Part shown: one piece after another, positions 17,602 through 25,778 of the stretch
How the letters are laid out: every line of letters starts with the position of its first letter
Numbering within the stretch: position 1 is the stretch's first letter
Assembly (NCBI GenBank): GCA_036804525.1
Contig: DAIRSE010000001.1
Location: 1 to 64,000 of the forward strand
Reading direction: 5' to 3'
Source: JBFLVT01 sp036804525
GTDB lineage: Bacteria > Bacillota > Desulfotomaculia > Desulfotomaculales > JASEER01
DNA: 64,000 bases
The notes under the pieces: model-generated
Told to the model about the DNA's origin: nothing
What the model saw: the letters and a program-made list of their open reading frames with translations, nothing else
Databases searched by the model: none
Program-made: the position numbers and the translations under genes

Positions 17602-17665
17602 TTTTGAAAACTAGTCAAAATAAGAATCGTCCTTAAAGGACGACCCTGGGAAGTATCACATTAAA

Positions 17666-17758
17666 TCAGTGGAGAGCTAACCTTCTATAAAGCATATACG
17701 CCCCGACAGAACCGGTCGCCTCAAAAAGCCTCCAAAAAAACTCGGCGCTCAGTCGCAT
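17666..17758 (-). CDS. yqzL: YqzL-like small protein
   Basis: 30 residues: MRLSAEFFWRLFEATGSV then GAYMLYRRLALH. The pattern FxWxxFxxTGSxxAYLLY is that of the YqzL family, small proteins of unknown function usually placed near era/recO in Bacillus. GAAAGG lies about ten bases before the ATG and a promoter (17801..) is directly upstream. Here it precedes pheST, contains an FF pair plus a third Phe, and is followed by two hairpins, so a leader-peptide role is also conceivable. Confidence 0.7.
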   Translation of the reverse strand: MRLSAEFFWRLFEATGSVGAYMLYRRLALH

Positions 17759-17800
17759 CCACTCACAACCTTTCAGAATTCTTGGAGACCTTTTGAGGTG

Positions 17801-17829
17801 ATTATAGCATAAGGGTAAAGCTAACACAA
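17801..17829 (-). promoter_or_regulatory. Promoter ahead of the yqzL-pheS-pheT unit
   Basis: TATAAT (17801..17806) with a TTGTGT -35 17 bases further upstream (17824..17829). The -35 overlaps the last codons of the SpoU methyltransferase gene. Confidence 0.6.
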
Positions 17830-18639
17830 GGAAGTTTTGGCCCGCTGCCGTACGGCCTCAAAGATTACAAGAGATGCCGCCACAGCCGCGTTGAGCGATT
17901 CAATTCGGCCCGGCATCGGAATGTGTACCATACTGTCGGCCGCGCTCCGCAGGGTCGGTCCCACACCTGCTCCCTCGTTTCCCACTACCAGCGCCAGCGG
18001 CACGGTCATGTCGCAGTCGTAGAGCACGTTGCCGCCCCGCGGATCGGTAACCAGGATCCTGAGCCCTGCATTCTTTAGCAAGGACACACACTCCTCCGGC
18101 TTTAATCCTTCAATGGCGGGAACATGAAATATGGCGCCGGCGGCAGAGCGAAGGCACTTGGCATTGTAAAGGTCGGCAGAACCAAGGGTAGAAATCACGG
18201 CATCGGCACCGGCTGCTGCTGCCGACCGCAGTACAGTGCCTAGGTTGCCCGGGTCCTGGACACCGTCAAGCACGACAACCAGTGTGGCCCCTCTTGGAAT
18301 AACCGGTGGAGCAGGTCTTTTGCGCACTACGGCCAGTATTCCCTGGGGCGCTTCGGTTTGCGATATAGCGCTGAATACCCGGTTCTCCGCCTCAAGGATT
18401 TCGATCCCCGCAGCGGACGCGCGCTGCAGCAGCGCCCTGACCGTTCCGAATTCACCTCTGCTCGAAGCGTAAACGACGCATTCGACCGGCCAGTCAGATG
18501 ACAAAGCCTCACCAGTCATCCGGACGCCCTCGACGATGAATCGCCCTTCTAAATCCCTGTATTTCCTGGAATGCAGCCTGATCATGGCTTTGATGCGCTC
18601 GTTATGACGCGACGTAATCTTCACGTTTAGCGGCCCCAT
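17821..18639 (-). CDS. TrmH/SpoU-family RNA methyltransferase
   Basis: 272 residues. An N-terminal L30e-like substrate-binding domain (RLHSRKYRDLEGRFIVEG) is followed by the knotted SPOUT domain with LDGVQDPGNLGTVLRSAAA, VVGNEGAGV and the SAM-binding IPMPGRIESLNAAVA motif. It is expected to 2'-O-methylate a ribose in rRNA or tRNA; the exact target is not visible. Its ATG overlaps the end of the TrkA-N gene by 13 bases. The YsgA-like neighbour of pheST in Bacillus is the same family. Confidence 0.9.
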   Translation of the reverse strand: MGPLNVKITSRHNERIKAMIRLHSRKYRDLEGRFIVEGVRMTGEALSSDWPVECVVYASSRGEFGTVRALLQRASAAGIEILEAENRVFSAISQTEAPQGILAVVRKRPAPPVIPRGATLVVVLDGVQDPGNLGTVLRSAAAAGADAVISTLGSADLYNAKCLRSAAGAIFHVPAIEGLKPEECVSLLKNAGLRILVTDPRGGNVLYDCDMTVPLALVVGNEGAGVGPTLRSAADSMVHIPMPGRIESLNAAVAASLVIFEAVRQRAKTSLC

Positions 18640-19271
18640 TTATCGAAACGTTTAGTCTTGCCGATGGCAACCAGAATGTCGCCTTCCTCGATAACCTGAT
18701 CGGCGCCCGGGGCAACGATGACATCGGCCCCGCGGCGGATAGCTATAAGGCTGATGCCATGCCGTCCTCTGATTTCTGCCTCGCCAAGGGTTTTTCCGAC
18801 CAGGCCTTTAGGCGCAACCAGCTCCACGACGCTGTAATCTGACGACAGCTCAATATGGTCGATAATGTTCCCCGAAACCATAGCATGGGCCACGCGAACA
18901 CCCATGTCACGTTCCGGGAAAATGACCTTGTCTGCACCCACACGGGCCAGGACCTTGCCGTGGAGCTCGGTGTTGGCCTTGGCCATGATTCTCCTGACCC
19001 TCATCTCTTTGAGCATGACCGTGGTCAGAATACTGGCCTCGATATCAGTGCCGATAGCCACGACAACCACGTCAAAATTCTTCAGGCCCAGGGCCTTGAG
19101 CGCTTCGGCATCGAGGGCGTCGGCCTGAACAGCGTGCGTTACCTCGTCCACGACCGCCTTAACCCTGTCCTCGTCACGGTCAACAGCCAGAACCTCGTAG
19201 CCCATCCTCGCCAGCGTTACCGCCAAACTGGCGCCAAAACGGCCTAGTCCGATTACCGCAAATTGCTTCAA
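18627..19271 (-). CDS. Potassium uptake regulatory protein, TrkA/KtrA family
   Basis: 214 residues, cytoplasmic gating subunit of a Trk/Ktr potassium transporter. The N-terminal RCK Rossmann fold has VIGLGRFGASLA and the acidic AVDRDEDRV nucleotide-binding end; the C-terminal RCK_C domain is at about residues 135-214 (VVELVAPKGLVGKTL, GDILVAIG). TTG with GAGGTGG five bases upstream is the likely start. The membrane partner (TrkH/KtrB) is not in this window. Confidence 0.9.
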   Translation of the reverse strand: MKQFAVIGLGRFGASLAVTLARMGYEVLAVDRDEDRVKAVVDEVTHAVQADALDAEALKALGLKNFDVVVVAIGTDIEASILTTVMLKEMRVRRIMAKANTELHGKVLARVGADKVIFPERDMGVRVAHAMVSGNIIDHIELSSDYSVVELVAPKGLVGKTLGEAEIRGRHGISLIAIRRGADVIVAPGADQVIEEGDILVAIGKTKRFDKWGR

Positions 19272-19279
19272 ATGCGCCA

Positions 19280-19500
19280 CCTCATATTGGCTATAAGCAT
19301 TAAGCACTAGGCTGTGAGATACGGGATCAGCCTGAACCCTAAAGCTTAAAACCGATTACTTAGTGCCAGTTGCTACTTATAGTTTGGCCCAATAACCAAC
19401 GCTTATCGCTTAGGACCGAACAGTTGGGGCGGCTACCGACCATACCTTTTAGATGGGTTAGCCCCAATCCTAATGCTTGATGCTTAATGCTTAGTGCACA
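19280..19500. repeat. Inverted AAGCATTAAGC-type repeat pair
   Basis: The gap 19272-19572 holds no gene. Its left end has TATAAGCATTAAGCACTAGG, its right end the inverse orientation: CTAATGCTTGATGCTTAATGC then TTAGTGC. Between them are more diverged units. This is the clearest example of arms in opposite orientation within the repeat class. Confidence 0.6.
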
Positions 19501-19529
19501 GCAGTTACGATAAGCCAGCCAAAAAAGAA

Positions 19530-19552
19530 AAGAGTAGCACAGATCGCTACTC
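19530..19552 (-). terminator. Terminator of the infC-rpmI-rplT operon
   Basis: AGAGTAGC pairs with GCTACTCT around seven bases and on the minus strand is followed by TTTCTTTTTT. Confidence 0.85.
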
Positions 19553-19572
19553 TTCCCTTTAAACGCTAAAGT

Positions 19573-19935
19573 CTACTTGGCCGCGAGTTGGCTCTTGGCC
19601 ATTTCAACCAGACGGGTAAACGCCGGCTGGTCATTCACTGCCAAATCGGCCAGCATCTTGCGGTTAATCTCTACTCCCGACCGCCTCAGGCCCTCGATAA
19701 AGCGATTGTAAGAAAGGCCGTTCTGGCGGGCGGCAGCGTTGATACGGGTGATCCAAAGACGGCGGAAATCGCGTTTTCTGGCTCTACGGTCACGGTATGC
19801 GTAGAGTAGGGATTTCATAACCTGCTGGTTTGCTACGCGGTAGAGTTTGCTCTTGGCACCCCAGTAACCCTTGGCCAGCTTGAGAACCTTCTTGTGACGT
19901 CTTCTGGCAGCAACATTATTCTTGACACGCGGCAT
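19573..19935 (-). CDS. rplT: 50S ribosomal protein L20
   Basis: 120 residues, binds 23S rRNA early in 50S assembly and represses its own operon by binding the mRNA leader. Characteristic start PRVKNNVAARRRHKK and the rich basic region RDRRARKRDFRRLWITRINAA. GGGAGG precedes the ATG by nine bases. Last gene of infC-rpmI-rplT. Confidence 0.98.
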   Translation of the reverse strand: MPRVKNNVAARRRHKKVLKLAKGYWGAKSKLYRVANQQVMKSLLYAYRDRRARKRDFRRLWITRINAAARQNGLSYNRFIEGLRRSGVEINRKMLADLAVNDQPAFTRLVEMAKSQLAAK

Positions 19936-19968
19936 AGCACCGGGCCTCCCTTCGGAAACTTATGTGAG

Positions 19969-20163
19969 TTAATATGGCAAGAGGGGGCGAACGCGGGCAG
20001 CGTCCCCGGCAGTAAGAATGATCCCTTGACGAAGCCGGCGCTTCCTCTTAGCGGTCTTCTTCTCCAGGATGTGACTCTTAAAGCCGTGACGGGCAGCCAG
20101 CTTGCCGGTGCCTGTCTTCTTAATCCGTTTGGCAGCACCCCGATGGGTCTTGATCTTGGGCAA
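19969..20163 (-). CDS. rpmI: 50S ribosomal protein L35
   Basis: 64 residues with the L35 signature PKIKTHRGAAKRIKKTGTGK and basic KKTAKRKRRLR. The start is TTG with GGAG nine bases upstream; the ATG 14 codons earlier would add residues absent from L35 proteins. Confidence 0.96.
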   Translation of the reverse strand: MPKIKTHRGAAKRIKKTGTGKLAARHGFKSHILEKKTAKRKRRLRQGIILTAGDAARVRPLLPY

Positions 20164-20216
20164 TGTAGTCCACTCCTTTCTCCAGATCGGCTGCAAATTC
20201 AACAAAGGCTGCCGGG

Positions 20217-20759
20217 TTATTCCTGCGGCGGCGACTGCTGTTGGTGTTGATCAGGCTTAGGGGCCAGAATCATAATCATCGACCGGCCTTCGAGCTTCGG
20301 CTGCCGTTCAACAATAGCCACATGCTGAACAGCATTGGCAAGCCTGTTCAACAACTCCTGACCTATCTGTGTATGGACAATCTGGCGGCCACGGAACATC
20401 ATCGTGACCTTTACCTTGTCCCCTTCCTTAAGGAACCGCATCGTGTTTCGGGTCTTGACCTCAAAATCGTGGGCCTCGATGTTAGGCCTAAGCTTGATTT
20501 CCTTCAAATTGACAACGTGCTGTTTCTTTTTGGCCTCTTTTTCCCGCTTGCTCTGCTCATACTTGAAACGGCCAAAATCCATGATCCGGCACACAACCGG
20601 CTTGGCCTGCGGGGCCACCTCTACAAGGTCAAGACCTTTCTCCTCGGCCAGACGCAAGGCGTCCTTAAGAGGCAGGATTCCGAGCTGCGAACCATCGGCG
20701 CCGATGACCCGCACTTCACGCGCCCGGATCTCCGTATTGATGCGTTGCTCCCTTGAAAT
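20217..20759 (-). CDS. infC: Translation initiation factor IF-3, with AUU start codon
   Basis: 180 residues. IF-3 prevents premature subunit joining and discriminates against non-canonical initiation codons. N-domain: INTEIRAREVRVIGADG, then SKREKEAKKKQ linker, then C-domain with LRPNIEAHDFEVK and MMFRGRQ. The start is ATT with GGAGG nine bases upstream (protein begins ISREQRIN), the known autoregulatory AUU start of infC; a GTG 15 codons in would remove the conserved N-terminus. First gene of the L20 operon. Confidence 0.97.
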   Translation of the reverse strand: MSREQRINTEIRAREVRVIGADGSQLGILPLKDALRLAEEKGLDLVEVAPQAKPVVCRIMDFGRFKYEQSKREKEAKKKQHVVNLKEIKLRPNIEAHDFEVKTRNTMRFLKEGDKVKVTMMFRGRQIVHTQIGQELLNRLANAVQHVAIVERQPKLEGRSMIMILAPKPDQHQQQSPPQE

Positions 20760-20769
20760 ACTTATACAC

Positions 20770-20912
20770 CTCCTAAAAAATTAAAGGCGGGCAACCACCC
20801 GCCTGAGAAGCATACATGAACCCTCTAAGGATTTGTCTGCTGAAACCCTGCTGACCTGCGTCGCAAGGTGAGAAGCGGATGGCGCTTCTTCTTGTAAATC
20901 ATTTACAATTTA
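20770..20912 (-). ncRNA. L20-type ribosomal leader of infC-rpmI-rplT
   Basis: The leader contains the conserved segments CTTCTCACCTTGCGACGCAG and GTCAGCAGGGTTTCAGCAGA seen in L20 leaders of Firmicutes, followed by a GGCGGGTGG/CCCGCC terminator hairpin (20786..20803) with TTTAATTTTTT. L20 binding is known to promote termination in this RNA family. The structure lies between the promoter and the infC Shine-Dalgarno. Confidence 0.85.
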
Positions 20913-20920
20913 CCGCAGTA

Positions 20921-20950
20921 ATTATAGCATACCCGTCAAACGTCCGTCAA
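20921..20950 (-). promoter_or_regulatory. Sigma-A promoter of the infC operon
   Basis: TTGACG (20945..20950) and TATAAT (20921..20926) are 18 bases apart on the minus strand. Confidence 0.75.
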
Positions 20951-21029
20951 CCATATTGATATTGCCTTACGAACAAATGCAAAGTCAGGGGGCTTTACAG
21001 TCAGCCATCCCTAGTCCGAACCAGGGTAC

Positions 21030-21150
21030 GGGCGTGATTCGGCATTCAGCGCTCAGCATTCGGATATGGTTAGCCCGTAATCTGAGTGCTGAGTGCGCGG
21101 GCGAACCCGCTTCTCAGTGCCCAGCCCCCGTGCTGAGTGTCTAATGCTCG
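21030..21150. repeat. Composite oligomer repeat between infC leader and thrS
   Basis: Left arm CATTCAGCGCTCAGCATTCGG; further on CTGAGTGCTGAGTGCGCGGG, whose inverse matches the left arm type; GCGGG-CGAA-CCCGC (21097..21110) is a small central hairpin. No gene is apparent in 20951-21181. Confidence 0.55.
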
Positions 21151-21181
21151 GTACCGCATCCGAATATTCAAGATGAAAGCT

Positions 21182-23092
21182 CTAGCAGGCTTTGGTTTTG
21201 ATCTCTTCCTGGAGACGGGCAATCAGGTCATCGAGCGCCATACTGCCCAGATCGCCGCCGGAGCGGTGACGGACAGCCACCGCCCCACTTTCTACTTCCT
21301 TGTCGCCGATTACGAGCATGTACGGAACCTTCTGCACCTGGGCTTCACGGATCTTGTAACCCACCTTCTCATTCCTGCTGTCAAGCTCCACCCGCAAGTC
21401 AAGGCGGTTCAGCCGCTTAGTGACTTCGCGCGCATAATCGGCATGACGGCCAGTAATGGGAATCACGCGCACCTGAACAGGCGCCAGCCACAAGGGGAAG
21501 GCTCCGCCAAAATGCTCAGTCAGGATGGCGATGAAACGTTCAAGACTGCCAAACACTACCCGGTGGAGCATCACCGGCCGGTAGCGCCCCGCGTCCTCGC
21601 CCACATAAGTAAGGTCAAACTTCTCCGGCATCTGGAAGTCGCACTGGATGGTCCCGCACTGCCAGGTCCGGCCGAGACAGTCTCGCAAGTGGAAGTCGAT
21701 CTTCGGGCCGTAAAAGGCCCCGTCACCCTCATTGACCTTGTATGGCAGGCCCTTGGCTTCCAGCGCCCCGCGCAGCGAGTCGGTCGCCAGGTCCCAGAGT
21801 TCATCCGATCCCATAGCCTTTTCAGGCTTGGTCGAAAGCTCGATATGGTAATCGAAGCCGAACACTTCGCGGTAGACGTATTCCACTAGATCAATGATAC
21901 GGATAATCTCATCCTGAACCTGATCGGGGCGGCAGAAGATATGCGCGTCATCCTGGGTAAAGCAGCGCACGCGCATCAACCCGTGAAGAACCCCGGATTT
22001 CTCGTGGCGGTGAACAAGTCCCAGTTCAGCTAGGCGGATCGGCAGTTCCCGGTAGCTATGGATCTTGCTCTTGTACAACAGGATCCCCCCGGGACAGTTC
22101 ATGGGCTTGACAGCATAATCGCTTTCGTCAATCTTGGTGAAATACATGTTTTCCTTGTAGTGCTCCCAGTGCCCCGAACGCTCCCATAGTTCCCGGCGGA
22201 GGATTATGGGAGTCTTGATTTCCTGGTACCCGGCCTTCTTGTGGACTTCCCGCCAGAACGCTTCCAGCTCATTCCGCAAGATCATCCCCTTGGGGTGGAA
22301 AAACGGAAACCCCGGGCCCTCGTCAAAGATGCTGTAGAGGTCGAGTTCCACCCCCAGCCGCCGGTGGTCACGGCGTTTGGCTTCCTCCAGACGGTCGAGA
22401 TGCTCCCTTAATGCCGAGGCCTTCGGGAAGGACGTGCCGTAAATCCGCTGCAACATCTTGTTCTGCTCGCTCCCGCGCCAGTATGCCCCCGCGGGATTGA
22501 GAAGCTTGAAAGCCTTGATATACCCGGTACTCGGCACGTGCGGGCCGGCGCACAGGTCGGTGAAATCCCCCTGGCGGTACATGCTGATCTCGGCGTCCTC
22601 CGGCAAATCCTCGATCAGCTCCACCTTGTAAGGTTCGTTCCGGCCCCTGAAATACTCCAGCGCCTCTTCCCGCGACACGACGCTGCGCTCAAAAGGCACG
22701 TTTTCTTTGACGATCTTTTCCATTTCGGCCTCGATCCTCGCCAAATCCTCGGGCGTAAATGGTTCGTCCACGTCAAAATCATAGTAGTAGCCGTCGGCGA
22801 TGGCCGGGCCGATCGCGATCTTGGCGTCGGGGAACAGGCGCTTGACAGCCTGGGCCATAATGTGTGCCGTGCTGTGACGATACACCTGGCGCCCTTCCTC
22901 ATCGTCAAAGGTCAAGAACTCGATGGCGGCGTCCCCGTGCAGGGGGTGGTTAAGATCCACCACACGCCCGTTGACTTTGGCTGCCAAAGCTTCTTTTGCC
23001 AGCCTCGGGCCGATCTTGCCAGCCACCTCAAGAGGCGTGACACCTTGGGGAAATTGCAGGACCCTGCCGTCTTTCAACTTGATGTTGATCAT
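21182..23092 (-). CDS. thrS: Threonyl-tRNA synthetase
   Basis: 636 residues, class II synthetase. TGS domain at residues 1-61; the editing/SAD domain has HSTAHIMAQAVKRLFPD and the zinc/editing cysteine in DLCAGPHVPSTG; the catalytic core has motif 2 (RLAELGLVHRHEKSGVLHGLMRVR region) and motif 3 (VMLHRVVFGSLERF); the anticodon-binding domain closes the protein (VRVIPITGRHADYA). GAGGAG lies seven bases before the ATG. Controlled by the T-box immediately upstream. Confidence 0.98.
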   Translation of the reverse strand: MINIKLKDGRVLQFPQGVTPLEVAGKIGPRLAKEALAAKVNGRVVDLNHPLHGDAAIEFLTFDDEEGRQVYRHSTAHIMAQAVKRLFPDAKIAIGPAIADGYYYDFDVDEPFTPEDLARIEAEMEKIVKENVPFERSVVSREEALEYFRGRNEPYKVELIEDLPEDAEISMYRQGDFTDLCAGPHVPSTGYIKAFKLLNPAGAYWRGSEQNKMLQRIYGTSFPKASALREHLDRLEEAKRRDHRRLGVELDLYSIFDEGPGFPFFHPKGMILRNELEAFWREVHKKAGYQEIKTPIILRRELWERSGHWEHYKENMYFTKIDESDYAVKPMNCPGGILLYKSKIHSYRELPIRLAELGLVHRHEKSGVLHGLMRVRCFTQDDAHIFCRPDQVQDEIIRIIDLVEYVYREVFGFDYHIELSTKPEKAMGSDELWDLATDSLRGALEAKGLPYKVNEGDGAFYGPKIDFHLRDCLGRTWQCGTIQCDFQMPEKFDLTYVGEDAGRYRPVMLHRVVFGSLERFIAILTEHFGGAFPLWLAPVQVRVIPITGRHADYAREVTKRLNRLDLRVELDSRNEKVGYKIREAQVQKVPYMLVIGDKEVESGAVAVRHRSGGDLGSMALDDLIARLQEEIKTKAC

Positions 23093-23104
23093 TGTTTCGC
23101 TCCT

Positions 23105-23366
23105 CTACTGTAAAAATAAAACCTCTCGCCCATTCAGGGACGAGAGGTTGCTTTCCCGCGGTTCCACCCTGCTTGGGGGTATGGTCGATACCCCCCGGCT
23201 TTGGTGGCAGGTAACGGTGCCAACCCGGTCCGCCTTTGCAGCGGACGGCTCCGGGGGCGGTCTTCAACCGGTCACGGCCTGAAGGCGCTCGCAGCCGTCG
23301 GCGGCCTTCTCTCTGAAAGGATGACTGGCTTACTCTTCCCCATCAACGCCTATGCTTTACTGAAGC
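23105..23366 (-). ncRNA. T-box leader of thrS
   Basis: The minus-strand RNA carries the T-box core CAGGGTGGAACCGCGG (near 23156..23171), an upstream AGTA-type stem I element in GAAGAGTAAG, and a terminator CCTCTCG...CGAGAGG followed by TTTTATTTTT (23121..23149). Uncharged tRNA-Thr is expected to stabilise the antiterminator. Two ACC codons in GTGACCGG and GAAGACCG are candidates for the threonine specifier; which one lies in the loop was not folded. Confidence 0.92.
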
Positions 23367-23369
23367 CAA

Positions 23370-23398
23370 ATTATATTTAACTGTTAGGACTTTGTCAA
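23370..23398 (-). promoter_or_regulatory. Consensus sigma-A promoter of thrS
   Basis: TTGACA (23393..23398) and TATAAT (23370..23375) are both perfect and 17 bases apart. The -35 overlaps the last codons of the upstream DUF445 gene. Confidence 0.9.
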
Positions 23399-23998
23399 CA
23401 CAAACAGGTAGACGACGCCCATCTGTACAAGACCGATCAGGAAACCGAGCACGCCGCCGAGGACGGTAATGTGGCGTAACTCCCTCGAAGCCACCTTAAC
23501 GACCACCTTCTCCAGTTCTTCGAGCGGGAAAGAGTTAAGCCTTTCCTCGATCAGTTTGCTGATCTTGATCTCGTGTCGCGCCCCGTGCGCGAGTTCGTCG
23601 ATCAGCTTTTCGATAAACTCCGGCACCCGGTCCGCCACAATCTCGGCGATGAACTCAGCGAAGAAACGCTTGAGGGATAGCGGGAGAAGCGTCGGAGACT
23701 TGGCGACAACGGCGTCATGCACGGCGGCACGGACAGACTCGGTCAGTTCCCCGGCCAGCCTGCTTGTCTCCACATAGACCAGCAAATCGTCTACCGAAAA
23801 CAGCTCGGTTTCGACAACCTCACCTATAGTCCGTGCCAAGTCGTAGCGCCTTTTGGGCAAAAGACCCTGAATGACTATGGGACCAAGAAGGCGGACGGGC
23901 TTGTAGGGCCGGAAGATCATCTTGACCGCCAGCAAGTTTGTGAACCAACCGATTAAAGCTCCGACAAAAGGAATTGAGATTAGGCTGAGCCAGAACAA
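23384..23998 (-). CDS. DUF445 family membrane protein
   Basis: 204 residues. N-terminal membrane segment followed by GWFTNLLAVKMIFRPYKPVR, the hallmark of DUF445 proteins; helical middle with repeated EFI/ELA; second membrane segment at about 180-201 (VLGGVLGFLIGLVQMGVVYLF). Bacillus relatives such as YheB are found in sporulating cells, but no function is established. It lies between ytxC and thrS and contains part of the thrS promoter. Confidence 0.82.
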   Translation of the reverse strand: MFWLSLISIPFVGALIGWFTNLLAVKMIFRPYKPVRLLGPIVIQGLLPKRRYDLARTIGEVVETELFSVDDLLVYVETSRLAGELTESVRAAVHDAVVAKSPTLLPLSLKRFFAEFIAEIVADRVPEFIEKLIDELAHGARHEIKISKLIEERLNSFPLEELEKVVVKVASRELRHITVLGGVLGFLIGLVQMGVVYLFVLTKS

Positions 23999-24037
23999 GC
24001 CTCTTCCACCCCGCGCATCAAGGGTCTGTCAAAACCT

Positions 24038-24175
24038 GGGGCTGTTCAAAAACGACCCAGCACTCAATCCGATAGTGAACGTTTTTCGATAAGCCGCAGT
24101 CTGTTCACTAAGCGCAAACTTTTACTTTGCAGAGCCCCATTGAGTGCTGGGCAGGCGAAGTTTTTCAACAGTCCC
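24038..24175. mobile_element. MITE-like element, copy 1
   Basis: 138 bases. Left end GGGGCTGTTCAAAAACGA followed by CCCAGCACTCAAT; right end ATTGAGTGCTGGGCAGGCGA followed by AGTTTTTCAACAGTCCC. The ends are imperfect inverted repeats of about 31-37 bases. No coding capacity. A longer copy with the same ends is at 58547..58740, and partial ends occur at 31809, 40422 and 55197. No clear target duplication is seen. Confidence 0.75.
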
Positions 24176-24229
24176 ATTAATAAGCGCCTTAACTATAACA
24201 GATCAAAGCAAGCGCGGGCAAGGGGATCG

Positions 24230-25060
24230 CTAGGCGTTATTCCATATCGAACAGAGGTTGCAGCCTGAACACCGGACGAGAGCTTTACCAAAGACCTCCT
24301 GGAGGGTCGCCCGGGTCGCCGCCAAGCAGAACTGCCCGTGGAGGATCACCTTTTCGGGCCCGAGAGCCACCACGCTGGAGATGAGAAGGTCCTCATGGTT
24401 GACCTCGTCATCGTTGATTCCCAGTTCTTCGGCATTGGTAGCAACCAGACACATACGCTCGTCGTATATGCGGAAGGTCTTGGGAGGAGTCAGGATGATG
24501 TGAACGGTTGAGCACTGGCCCTTTTCCGCCACGAAATTCTTCAACATCCGGATGAAATCCTGGTTTTCCTGCTGGAAGAGCTGTTCGTCGAGAACCCGGC
24601 TGGCCGTTGACCCTACCAAGTCGATAAGATCCTGGAGCCTGAAGCGCACAAATCCCTCGACGTTTAATATCGACGAGTTCTGCAGGTACCGCGATATTCT
24701 AGCTTCAACACGTCCCTGGAACTGCTCCAGCATCCCGCGGTCATTATTGAGTTGCTCCCGGACGAGATCCCAGTCGTCCTTGTCCAGCCATTCCGCTCTC
24801 CTGAGCAATTCTTCTCCTATGAGGGATTCCCACTCGGCAACGAGCAACTTCGTAACCGCCGTCACTACCGCTGCCCGGAACCCGGAACGGTCCCGCCGCC
24901 CGAAAAATCGCTTTTCATAAAGACGGCAGCGAAAACACCCGGCCGGTTTCTCCCGGTAGCCGACGCGCAGGCCTTTACCGCGCAGGATCCGGAACTCGCG
25001 CCGGAGGTAGTCGCCCAGGAGCTTTGCCCGCTCAGGTTCGGTGGCGATCAGCAAATCCAT
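24230..25060 (-). CDS. ytxC: Sporulation protein YtxC
   Basis: 276 residues. Matches YtxC-like proteins by overall layout, including the central FRLQDLIDLVGSTASRVLDEQLF-type segment and the DDEVNHEDLLISSVVALGP C-terminal region, and by position near thrS as in Bacillus. Function in sporulation is not defined. There are CFRC near residue 43 and CSGCNLC near the end, suggesting a possible metal site. ATG at 25060 has GGAAAGGAG about ten bases upstream. Confidence 0.8.
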   Translation of the reverse strand: MDLLIATEPERAKLLGDYLRREFRILRGKGLRVGYREKPAGCFRCRLYEKRFFGRRDRSGFRAAVVTAVTKLLVAEWESLIGEELLRRAEWLDKDDWDLVREQLNNDRGMLEQFQGRVEARISRYLQNSSILNVEGFVRFRLQDLIDLVGSTASRVLDEQLFQQENQDFIRMLKNFVAEKGQCSTVHIILTPPKTFRIYDERMCLVATNAEELGINDDEVNHEDLLISSVVALGPEKVILHGQFCLAATRATLQEVFGKALVRCSGCNLCSIWNNA

Positions 25061-25124
25061 ATCGCCAGGACTCCTTTCCATACCCGGATACTACATGGTA
25101 GATTCCCTCCCCATGCAATATAAC

Positions 25125-25163
25125 CAAAAGAAGGCCTTCGCTTTTCACGAAGGCCTTCTTTTG
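25125..25163. terminator. Strong bidirectional hairpin terminator
   Basis: CAAAAGAAGGCCTTCG pairs perfectly with CGAAGGCCTTCTTTTG around a seven-base loop. Runs of A and T on either side give a U tract in both directions. It separates ytxC from the HNH-like gene. Confidence 0.85.
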
Positions 25164-25212
25164 ATTAGGTATTAGGTGTCGGATAACCGAAGGGATTGGC
25201 CTTGCCAATCCC
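25163..25212. repeat. Hairpin plus ATTAGGT units
   Basis: TTAGGTATTAGGTGTCGG is followed by a perfect 9-bp hairpin, GGGATTGGC-CTT-GCCAATCCC (25192..25212). A further member of the composite repeat class. Confidence 0.55.
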
Positions 25213-25252
25213 CCATGCATTTCCTCAGTTTTATGCCTAAGTCCGGTCTATC

Positions 25253-25636
25253 TCAAAAACCCTTAAACACTTTCTTGTTGTGGTACTCGGCAAACTCGGG
25301 GGAAATCTTGTGTTTGACAACCATGGCCCGGCCGTTCTGTCTGTCGCGGGGATCTAGGTGAATAACCCTGTTCCTGTCCAAATCGAGGCCCAGGGCGCCT
25401 ACTTCAAACATGATATAGTGGTTTGGGCAAAGCACCAGCAGGTTTTCTTGGGCATCAGGCCCGCCCAAGGAGAGCGGTTTCAAGTAATAGCCCGTAACGA
25501 GCGGTTCTCCCGAACCTAGCGTCCACTGGTGGTTACAGAGTTGGCAGGTGTAGTTATACAATGCCTTCAGCTCTTTAACCGGTGCCGTTTCTGCGGCCAA
25601 CCTGTCAGCCCAGGCCGACCTGGCCTCGTTTCCCAT
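25253..25636 (-). CDS. Small HNH-like protein with altered catalytic motif
   Basis: 127 residues. CQLCNHQW and GGPDAQENLLVLCPNHY give the CxxC...CxxH metal ligands and Asn/His part of an HNH (beta-beta-alpha-metal) fold. The first histidine, normally in AHIKPL, appears as tyrosine in GYYLKPL. It may therefore be inactive as a nuclease or use another residue. GGGGGTG lies eight bases ahead of the ATG. Divergent from the XRE/S24 repressor gene. Confidence 0.7.
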   Translation of the reverse strand: MGNEARSAWADRLAAETAPVKELKALYNYTCQLCNHQWTLGSGEPLVTGYYLKPLSLGGPDAQENLLVLCPNHYIMFEVGALGLDLDRNRVIHLDPRDRQNGRAMVVKHKISPEFAEYHNKKVFKGF

Positions 25637-25747
25637 TGGCGATGCACCCCCATTTGCTCTTCCTTTGATTCCCTTTTGTTTGCGCGAACAAGATCCTGTC
25701 CTTTTACCATATCATAATCCCCAAACCTTGGCAAAGTTATTGAACGC

Positions 25748-25771
25748 CTGTTTAAAACAGATATCTATCTG
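25748..25771. promoter_or_regulatory. Nested inverted repeats, candidate repressor operators
   Basis: CTGTTT-A-AAACAG (25748..25760) and CAGATA-TC-TATCTG (25758..25771) overlap by three bases and end just upstream of the -35 of the XRE/S24 gene. The position suits autorepression; binding is inferred. Confidence 0.5.
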
Positions 25772-25778
25772 CTAATAC

